A DNA stretch of 38,112 nucleotides from Paramacrobiotus richtersi (Eukaryota; Tardigrada; Eutardigrada; Parachela; Macrobiotidae): contig JAQGAU010000142.1 in NCBI GenBank assembly GCA_034698045.1, forward strand, positions 1 to 38,112, given 5' to 3'. Both the position numbers and the translations under genes were made by a program. The notes below the pieces were generated by a model that searched no databases, was not told the origin of the DNA, and saw only the letters and a list, made by a program, of their open reading frames with translations. How positions within the stretch are numbered: position 1 is the first letter of the stretch; each line of letters starts with the position of its first letter. Positions 31,101 to 38,112 of the stretch are shown in pieces.

Positions 31101-34100
31101 CAAGCCTTCCATCCTTAGACTCTGATAACTCTTAGCCAGAACCATATTCATTCATGGCAATGTTCCGAAACGGGATAAAACAATGTCGAAATTTCATTTA
31201 TTATCGGCTGTATCGGCTTCTTGCAATATTCGACCATATTATTAACGAGCGTATTTATTTAATTATTCTATAAGCAACGCAGTGGCGATCTCCTAGGCTT
31301 ACCTGCAGGCAAAAAGCGAAAATTTAGCTCAACTTTTCCGCTTATTTACAAATAAATATAGCACGTTACCGGGTTTTTATTCTCAGATAAAAATATCATG
31401 TGAGGCCGTTGTCGACTATGGCAAAGCTAACGCTGTTAGCGGTTTTTCAAGATTCGATCAGCTTATTCGGGTTTTTGTACCGTGAAGTCAGTATTATAGA
31501 TCTTTGGCTGGTTGATTGATATGTGCGTTTATAATGAAAGTCTAAAGAAGTTTGGATGAAATGCTAAGTTAACTATTTTAGACGGTGATTTTCGCTGCTT
31601 TTTCGCAATAACCGGGCAACTGGAAGCTGATAAACGGATTGCTTAACACAATAATATTAAATCTAAGTTGTGACTTCTAAAAAACGCAACGCAGTTTTTA
31701 TGTAACGTGCATATTCAGATTTGCAACAGCTTTCGTTTCGCCGAGACTGATGATAGACAATTTACATAAACCGGTCGTATGGCTCATTTTTACGCTTGAA
31801 GCTTGGCAAACAGGTCCAAATTCGCAACACGAGCAGACCGGGTCGATAAGGCTACTTGCGCCAAATACCAAACTCACTGCGGTGTTTCGAACGTACAAAT
31901 ACGTGGACCATCGCGGCCTGGCACGCTTTGCAGAATGAACGATTTGTGTGAAAAACGTTATTGGGTCAGTTTGCAAGAAAGAACCCTTTTCGGACACAGA
32001 GCTGTAAGTGAATTCGCTGTTTGCAACTTTGCATACACTTGTAGACAGAGCGAACGAAGCTAGCAGATCGATCACTAAAAATGTTACGTAGCACGTCCGG
32101 TATCGTCACTGGCGGGAGTGACGGGACGGACAAATAGCTCATTTTTCTAGTTCTCACGACACGCCTTTTTGCGACAGCTGTTGCACAGAACTTCCGGTCT
32201 CACTGCAAACCAAAAGTGTTTTTCCATGCAAACGTACCATCGATATCCTATAAAGACGTCGTTTATTTTCACAATTTCAAGATTATTTCGACTTCCGGGA
32301 CATTTTGTGACATGCGGATGGTATTTAGATGCTTTTCGAATCAGCAACATAATCCATCCACCAGTGGAAAGAACTTATCGTGGAGGGGATCATTACTACA
32401 GTTACAGTTTCCGGGTGCTAAAAGGTTGCATTGTGTAGTGCTTGGCAGCGTTGTGTTTTTTGACTGTTTGAACGCCTCACAAAACATTACAGAAAAAGTA
32501 GCGTACCGTTGACCAGCAGACCCAATAACTGATAACTAAGTGCTGTAATATGTGTTCAGCCAAACCGAAAATTGGATATTTATTTTCAAGACGTATTCTT
32601 TTTACACTTACTGTACGTACTTCAGTACTGATTCCAGCTGGACCGAATAATCACAGCACGTGTAGAGTACCTGTGAACTTACGGAAAAATTTGTTTGTCT
32701 TCGATCATGCAGTGTGCTGCTGTCAGTACCCATCGGGGTCCAATCTAAATGCGGTCACAGTGATTATCAATGCTGGTGTCGCAGGTTCTATCTGTACATG
32801 TCTCGTTAATATGGTCGGATTAATTCCGCGCAAAAAAAGTTACACGATAACTGTTTTACCACTGATCCTCCACACAGTGTGCCAGATTTTGTTCCAACCC
32901 AAACGTACCAAGGCCAGCTGTATGGCGAAACCTAAATGATATTGCGGGTGATCGTACCATTATAGTAGCATAATTCTGGATGCCAATACCCGGATACCAC
33001 CGATGATTCTTAAAGGGTTCTGAATTTCTTCAATCGGGATCTTTGGCTTTCCGCAGTCAGTAGTGCAGATCTCGTCTTCGCCTTGAGGACAGTCTAGTTT
33101 ACCTGATTGTAAACAGTGTTGTTAAAGTACAGCATTACAATGCCGCGATAGATTCAGGGAGCATAAACCGAATACTCTGCAAACCTTGACAATTTGTTTA
33201 TCCAACACCAGTGACTTTCATCGCATTCATAATTCGCTAGCGGTATGGCCTTAACGCGGATGAACATTTATACCCAAGCTACGCACTACGGTATCAATCT
33301 CAGCTGAATCCGACCACAATAATTTATTTGAAACCGAACTGAGGAAATTCAATCAATACGATACGCGAAGCTACTGTACTCGTTAAGATAGCTTTACAAA
33401 TCCTAACTTTTTTATTTCAAAATCCAGCTCGAAGAGATTTCAAAAATGGTGGGAGACCGAGAGAATGTGTTCTGGAGAGGAGGCATTCTGCCGGGAACGG
33501 AACTACCCCGTATCACAAACCGAGTATCGCCGTACTACATGGTAACCCGTACCTTCAAACTTAAAACGCGAATACCGTGTACCGAAACTCAAACAGTGAA
33601 AAAAAGAGACTAGCCCTAACTGACCGTCGCAAATCTGCTCCAGGGCGGCGCATTTCCTCTGGTCGGATGGACAGCGAAGGTGCAGTTTTCCACATGGTAC
33701 TCCTTAATTAAAACACATCATTGGGAACGGTATTCGAAGTGTAGGCCGTTTTGACGCTAAACACCGCTTTGAATGTCATTCGGTAACATGAAATACATGG
33801 TTTATTCGTGAAGGAGGGAAAGAGGGCCACAAATGCAAAGCTGGCTTAGCCACGTGCCTACATGCCGGAACCACCTCGAGACCGCGGATCCAGACCTTTG
33901 GCACAGAACGTAATGGTTGAGCTACTTACGCGTCAACTCTAGGGTCCATGAATCTGTCGCAGCTGGTTTGACTTTGTCCATACAAATTTGCACGAGCTGT
34001 AAGAAGGCAAAAGCTTCCGATAAATCGTCAGCTAAACGAGTATGGAAAAACCGCTGTATGTATACGATAATGTAACGTCGTAGTTCCGACACACTGTGCT

Positions 34101-34846
34101 AGAAACGCATCTGCGTATGTAGGATGCATCACATTCGGGCAACTTAGGCAGGCCAAGGAAGACTGCACCGTTTCATAACGGACGGAGAATTTTCATAGAA
34201 GCGCTCTGATAGTACGCTTACCATCATGCATAAACCTCTGAAAACTGCACGTTGTACTTACCACAGCATCACTGTAGGAAAGTGCATCAGCGGACTGCTG
34301 CTCGCAAACGCGCTTTATCAGTTCCGCCAAGGTGTAGTCTAAAACTGCATCGGTTAAATATCAGATTTTTCGGTGAGAGAGCCTTCATTAAATTCTCACA
34401 GTTGCTATCCCACAGGGCCAGATAATCGCTGAGGCAGCGTGGTCGAGGCGTATCCCCGGTTCTACTTTGGGGTAGGCTAGAAACTGCCAAACGGGCCTGT
34501 AATTACAAACCAAAACTAATTTTAGAAACCATCAGAACTTCACCTGAACAGCTGTAACCTTAATCACCTGTATAGCTTCTCCGCCTGCATCAACACGAAT
34601 CACGAACATATTACGCTTCAAAGTCACACGCATGTCTTGATAAAACAACGTGAAATTGTTGTACCGCAGTACTATTTTTTGATTGGTTTGGTTTAGCAAA
34701 ATATCCTTCGTACGAAACGCGCCTGGAAAACCACCCGGATAATAAAGTGGTGGCGTAGTTGTTTCAAGCGAGTTACACATCCATGTGACAGAACTGTTGT
34801 AAAACACTAGAAATGTGGACCATGCTACTTTTATAAATATCTGCAT
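24680..34846 (-). CDS. SP3: secreted CUB-LDLa-S1 serine protease (12 exons)
   Basis: Joined exons on the minus strand: 34568-34846, 34400-34496, 34262-34344, 33930-33996, 33625-33702, 32990-33102, 32860-32931, 32683-32744, 29625-29793, 28542-28762, 25477-25581, 24680-25166. They sum to 1833 nt, about 610 residues, with no in-frame stop. Same domain order and intron phases as SP1 and SP2. The triad is intact: LTAAHC, GYDVALLFL, GDSGGPL. Exon 10 is about 20 nt shorter than in the paralogues because the loop around residues 168-182 is shortened and both of its cysteines are gone. The C-terminal extension is the longest of the set, about 150 residues including a Cys-rich hydrophobic end. Position 189 is Gly. 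It is closest to SP1 in exons 6-9. Introns 8 and 10 are about 2.9 kb each and hold no recognised gene. Confidence 0.92.
25477..25581 (-). CDS. SP3 exon 11: catalytic serine
   Basis: 105-nt exon, acceptor TATTTGCAG, donor GGAAT|GTAAGT, phase 2. Encodes CYGDSGGPLICRKPS and QWHQFGISSFGYGG. Confidence 0.95.
26292..26336 (+). repeat. Dispersed repeat copy 2 (GTTCGCCTCGGTC family)
   Basis: TTTCTCCGTTCGCCTCGGTC followed by ATCGCAA and GAGTGCGA matches 14817-14863 in order and spacing. It lies in SP3 intron 10. Confidence 0.45.
28542..28762 (-). CDS. SP3 exon 10: S1 core, shortened
   Basis: 221-nt exon, acceptor TTTTGCAG, donor GGAAC|GTAAGT, phase 2. Encodes ATCLPRPNMGP, MCYIAGCGTQNET and SAPDVMLVFQGGDEGT. 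The 168-182 loop is shortened and lacks both cysteines. Confidence 0.93.
29625..29793 (-). CDS. SP3 exon 9: catalytic aspartate
   Basis: 169-nt exon, acceptor CTCTTGCAG, donor CAA|GTACGC, phase 0. Encodes VEVTVLQQKCGES, KIFVHPLRSTNY and LGYDVALLFLEQ with catalytic Asp102. Confidence 0.95.
30424..30442 (+). other. 19-base segment resembling a Tn5 mosaic end
   Basis: CTATGTCTATAAGAGACAG agrees at 16 of 19 positions with the Tn5 mosaic end used in sequencing adapters, including the last 12 bases. It may be chance or an assembly scar in SP3 intron 8. Confidence 0.3.
32683..32744 (-). CDS. SP3 exon 8: catalytic histidine
   Basis: 62-nt exon, acceptor GCATTTAG, donor TTTCC|GTAAGT, phase 2. Encodes IGPRWVLTAAHCMIEDKQ with catalytic His57. 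Confidence 0.95.
32860..32931 (-). CDS. SP3 exon 7: S1 SWPW and CGGSV strands
   Basis: 72-nt exon, acceptor ATTTAG, donor GTG|GTAAAA, phase 0. Encodes PYSWPWYVWVGTKSGTLCGG, ending in Ser-Val. Confidence 0.94.
32990..33102 (-). CDS. SP3 exon 6: LDLa end and activation site
   Basis: 113-nt exon, acceptor CAATCAG, donor CGG|GTATTG, phase 0. Encodes KLDCPQGEDEICTTDCGKP and PLRIIGGIR. Confidence 0.95.
33625..33702 (-). CDS. SP3 exon 5: first half of LDLa domain
   Basis: 78-nt exon, acceptor AATTAAG, donor GACG|GTCAGT, phase 1. Encodes VPCGKLHLRCPSDQRKCAA and LEQICD. Confidence 0.92.
33930..33996 (-). CDS. SP3 exon 4: last CUB strand
   Basis: 67-nt exon, acceptor CTTACAG, donor ACGC|GTAAGT, phase 1. 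Encodes LVQICMDKVKPAATDSWTLE. Confidence 0.9.
34262..34344 (-). CDS. SP3 exon 3: CUB Cys4 segment
   Basis: 83-nt exon after a 55-bp intron. Acceptor GATGCAG, donor GTG|GTAAGT, phase 0. Encodes LDYTLAELIKRVCEQQS and LSYSDAV. Confidence 0.87.
34400..34496 (-). CDS. SP3 exon 2: CUB core
   Basis: Acceptor AATTACAG, donor AACT|GTGAGA, phase 1. Encodes VSSLPQSRTGDTP and RPRCLSDYLALWDSN. Confidence 0.88.
34568..34846 (-). CDS. SP3 exon 1: signal peptide and start of CUB
   Basis: The first ATG of the frame is at 34846 (an upstream in-frame GTG at 34867 is unlikely in a eukaryote). MQIFIKVAWSTFLVFY looks like a signal peptide. Then come WMCNSLETTTP and GGFPGAF, with sequons in LNQTN and YNNFT. Donor CAG|GTGATT, phase 0. 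Confidence 0.87.
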
Positions 34847-35871
34847 TTTCTGCAGGCTTATTGCCACCGTTGTTTGGAATTAATGTGGTTATTGAACTGT
34901 ACTCAATCATTTGTCCACATTATTCTATCATTTTCGATTGCCCAAATGGTTGCAGATTGGGTTGCTATGTTCGAACTCAGCACAGGCTTGCATGCTGTCT
35001 TGTCTGAACCACATATTATCTGATCCATGTCCTCAGATTTTTTGCATTTCTACGTGCCAGAAACCGATTGAAGGAAGGAGGTACCTTTTTCTCGTTCAAG
35101 TACTGCCAGACGTTCGAATTTGTTAATCTTGAACCGCGGATGACAGAGAATTCCGGTTCGACCAGCTTCTGTTTCATAGTGAAGATTAGCTAGTACTTAC
35201 TACCCTCATACTACCCTCATAACTCATACGCATACTCATCCCAATAACACAAGCGCAGGCTTGTAGTCTCGTTGCCGGGTCAGAGAGTAAAAGTAGTCTC
35301 AGACTCTCTGCGCAAAATGCAGTCAACCTTTTATTTCAAGCAAACCATAACAATGTGCTACGTTCAGCAGTTTGTATTGTGAACGCGAAAAAAAGTACAT
35401 TTCAGACGAAAACAAGTTACGTACTCTTACGTAACAACGTAGAAACACGTAAATCACAACATTGCTGCATCTCGACATAATAGGAGCGAGTGCTTCCCAG
35501 TCAGAACAAACGGACCGGTTAGCGCAAGAGTGAAGCGTACGAGAAAAAGTAAACATCTGCATTACACTGAACATTTGATCGTCAAATTATTACTTATCCC
35601 GACTGTGAACGGCTGGAGTACCAGTTCCGAGTACGCGTTTTGAGTTAAAGAGTATGTGTTAATTACCGAGCCCAAATTTTTGCAGTGCGTCGAAGTTCTC
35701 AAGTATGCCAGCTATCGGTGAGAATTTTCAGAACCGATTCAGTTACTGTTGCAATATGGTAACTCGTATAAATGGCACTTCTACTTGTTGGACTAAGCCT
35801 TGGGGAACGGTTCTACAAGGCTTTCTCTACTAAGCCTCGCTGAATTTTCTTAACTGTTTTCGCCGGCCACA
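34847..35871. other. Upstream region of SP3 and 3' flank of SP4
   Basis: About 1 kb between the SP3 start codon and the tail of SP4. It should contain the SP3 promoter. No clear TATA box was found just upstream. A short direct repeat (TACCCTCATACTACCCTCAT) occurs near 35202-35221. Confidence 0.5.
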
Positions 35872-36225
35872 CTAGTTAAATCCGGTAAAGACACTGTGAC
35901 TGCGTTGTATCGCTAGCAAAAAACTCAGAGAAATCCTTGCAATGTTACTGCACGAATGTACACGACTTTCCAAAGAGCTAAACGCTGGAAGACGTCGTAA
36001 TGCTCATTGTCACCGTCACTTAAATCAGGAGGCGAAACGCCACTTGGAGGTTCCATTAACGCAGCACTCCGGTCATCGTCCCACTCTTTGATCAAGGGTC
36101 CAATCGGGCTGGACAAAGTGCGATTTGACCACCATCCCACGAAATGCTCGGAATACAGAACTTCCGCGATGAACGGCATGGACCACCTCACCTTGAAAAA
36201 ACCGCTTGGCGCTTTTTCACACCGC
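35872..36225 (-). pseudogene. SP4 exon 12: C-terminal extension with 1-bp deletion
   Basis: Acceptor TGTTTTAG. The conserved block is open, then one base is missing near 36002. The original frame stops at 35925, while similarity to the SP1 tail continues in the other frame to TAG at 35872-35874. Confidence 0.8.
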
Positions 36226-36621
36226 CTAAAACAATTATAAAGCGCAGCTGTAAAAGGAATTCGGCGGAAGCGGTTGTACAAACATGAACAGTTCTGTGCC
36301 CTCGTGCAGGACGACTGGATCAAGCCAACCACTTTGAGTGCTTCTCGAAGCAGCACGTCTTCTTGTCGCAATTAATTCTCATTACAACTAATTAAGATCA
36401 CAATTAGTTCTTTGCTAGTGCGCAAAGTCTAAGAAATTAGTTGAAAGTGGTTCGCGGAGATGGTGCCGCACTATAAACTGACATATGCACTGCCACACGG
36501 ATACGTCGTGTAACCGAAGTCGTTACACGTCGGTAACGTGTCGATCACATTACAGATTCACATATCCATTTGTATTGCTCGAGCTCAGCCAGTCAGCATC
36601 CCTTGTGCAAGATGAAAAATT

Positions 36622-36693
36622 CGGCCTACACATTTGGACGGAATCGGTTCCAATTCCGTCATTCCGATTCTGTCCAAATGTTCTGTGTCGGCC
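36622..36693. repeat. Foldback palindrome upstream of SP4 exon 12
   Basis: ACATTTGGACGGAATCGG pairs with CCGATTCTGTCCAAATGT with one mismatch, and outer GGCC flanks extend the symmetry. It lies in the SP4 intron. Confidence 0.55.
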
Positions 36694-37091
36694 GTAAAAT
36701 GCTGACTCTCGATTCAGATTTCTCGCGCTGTTTAACGTTAGTAAGGGCAGCCGTCCCTGAGTCTTTATTTTCTATCAAGATTTTGACCCTCCTGGCTCCT
36801 AATGTTGTATTTTTTTGTAATAAGAATGGTACCATGTCAGCTTGCATGGTCAGTAATTTAGCTACCTGGAACATGTGCGCGAACCCTTGTTTTCTTGGTC
36901 AGGTGACCAAAAACCCGAACGAGAAGGAAAATCGTACAACGAAAATTCCAGTAGTGAGTTTTTCTCTTTTTTCCTGTCTGGAACTGATGCTACGATATCC
37001 TTTGGATTCCCAAACTACTCAATTATTTTGAATGGTTGTTCAGCATTTGCTTCTAAGATATATACGCTTGGCTTTAGTTGGCAGGACCTAC

Positions 37092-37200
37092 GTTCCGTTC
37101 CTCCCGTATGACGCGATTCCAAACTGGTACCACTGCGGCTGCCCCTGAGTGGACGGTTTTCGACATAATTATTAAAGGTCCGCCACTATCTCCGAAGCAT
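37092..37200 (-). pseudogene. SP4 exon 11: Ser exon with 4-bp insertion
   Basis: Acceptor GCTTGCAG, donor GGAAC|GTAGGT. 109 nt against 105 in each paralogue. The serine motif is intact, then TTAATAATTA replaces TTAATC, adding four bases. Downstream similarity (QWYQFGIASYGRNG) resumes in the shifted frame. Confidence 0.85.
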
Positions 37201-38112
37201 CTGCAAGCATGTAGTTTTTTGCTTATATTATTAAAACTTCCGGTGAACGCAGAGGCATAAATGGATCTGATAAACCCTCATGCATTTGCATGGACTTTCG
37301 TCACATACGCTTACAAGCCCATTAACTGACAAGTGAGACAGGTTCGTTACACTGCGGAGCCCAGATGTGTTTCCGAAAAAGAAGCAATGCCAGTGTACCA
37401 GTATCCCAGGACTGCAGTAAGACCCAGTTTGCATGTATTTCTGGCAGAACGCTGAATGCATTTGTTCAAACAGATGCTCATAGTGACATACGGAAAAATC
37501 TTGCCAGTCAGCCACCAGTGCGTATACTAAAGAAAGTTCGTAACAGAGAAAATTTGTACGGGTACCCGTTAAGTGGTACAAAGATTTTTCACCAAGAGAA
37601 ATTGGTACCAGACTAAATCGTGCAAGTAAACAAACTTGCTACTAGGCACTAGGCATACGGTACGAAATACTGTAAAGTTTACTTTGGATTTACAGTCTGG
37701 AATACCACAATTTAAAAAGAACAAAGAGCAAGATGTTACCCCAACTGCGCGTAAAACTAACATGTGATCAGTATACTAATCCTACGCACACAAAGTCACC
37801 GAGAAAAGTGTTGGGATTTTCAACTTTAATCAGTCTGAATCTAAACGCTAAAGTACAATATTCCAAAGGTGTTCAAAAGTACAGCCAGCAAATCCGAGCA
37901 GCACTCAAGCCGTCCTCATGCCGTACTAAATCATGAAAAGTTTTCATGCTTCTCAAGTTGATCCTTTCTCGTGCATTTGCATGGTGATACGTAAAATCGC
38001 CCCTGCATCCAGAGGAGCAGATTTTTGGAAACAATTTGTCGATTAGTAGAAAGAACATACACTAGTTATGTGTCTAACAGCATTGATTCAAATGTGAGAT
38101 GCCCCAGCATCG
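37201..38112. other. Right edge, probable SP4 intron 10
   Basis: No exon 10-like sequence was found. By analogy with the 0.5-3 kb intron 10 of the other copies, this is probably intronic DNA of SP4. Confidence 0.45.

Larger units (their letters stand above)
35872..37200 (-). pseudogene. SP4: 3' end of a fourth protease copy, frameshifted
   Basis: Two exons homologous to exons 11 and 12 of SP1-SP3 are present: 37092-37200 and 35872-36225. Exon 11 still reads CFGDSGGPL but then carries 4 extra bases relative to the 105-nt paralogues, shifting frame just after the catalytic serine; reading on into exon 12 meets TGA at its third codon. Exon 12 keeps RCEKAPSGFFKVRWSMPFI, FVGWWSNRT and PLIKEWDDDR, then lacks one base near 36002, after which homology to the SP1 tail continues in another frame. 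Two independent frameshifts indicate a pseudogene, unless they are sequencing errors. The tail is closest to that of SP1. Exons 1-10, if present, lie beyond 38112. Confidence 0.8.

Noticed and set aside
34262..34496. Apparent frameshift in SP3 between the CLSDYLALWD and AELIKRVC segments.
   Set aside because: A 55-bp intron with donor AACT|GTGAGA and acceptor GATGCAG explains it; SP1 and SP2 have introns at the same place and phase (80 and 81 bp).
1..38112. Prokaryotic defence system or CRISPR array.
   Set aside because: The window has spliced genes, no regularly spaced direct repeats and no Shine-Dalgarno-led operons.

Overview
This is spliced eukaryotic DNA, almost certainly from an invertebrate animal. 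There are no bacterial operons. The genes consist of exons that join in phase across GT...AG introns. Introns come in two classes: short ones of about 55-115 bp and long ones of 0.2-3 kb. A trichocephalid nematode (whipworm-like) would fit the short introns and the expanded secreted S1 proteases known from that group. That is a low-confidence guess, because nothing in the window identifies the species.

The window is a cluster of paralogous secreted serine proteases, named here SP1 to SP4. SP1 (minus, 3858-13438), SP2 (plus, 15712-24048) and SP3 (minus, 24680-34846) are each reconstructed as 12 exons whose intron positions and phases agree in all three copies. They encode about 579, 587 and 610 residues. 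The architecture is: signal peptide, divergent CUB domain, LDL-receptor class A domain, activation site (R-IIGG), chymotrypsin-fold S1 protease with an intact His/Asp/Ser triad, and a conserved C-terminal extension that ordinary S1 proteases lack. SP4 (minus, 35872-37200) shows only its last two exons; both carry frameshifts, so it looks like a pseudogene whose 5' part lies beyond the right edge.

Layout: 1-1228 no recognised gene; 1229-3568 a putative transposon bounded by 116-bp terminal inverted repeats, holding an orphan reading frame that ends in a terminator-like hairpin; 3858-13438 SP1; 13439-15711 the intergenic region between divergent SP1 and SP2; 15712-24048 SP2; 24049-24679 the gap between the convergent tails of SP2 and SP3; 24680-34846 SP3; 34847-35871 upstream of SP3; 35872-37200 SP4; 37201-38112 probably SP4 intron. 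A 123-bp foldback element with a 7-bp target-site duplication lies in the long SP1 intron 8.

The encoded enzymes should be secreted zymogens. The CUB and LDLa modules would mediate partner or ligand binding, and cleavage at R-IIGG would give a two-chain enzyme held by the propeptide cysteine. The S1 pocket carries Gly, not Asp, at the position equivalent to 189, so trypsin-like cleavage after Lys/Arg is not expected.
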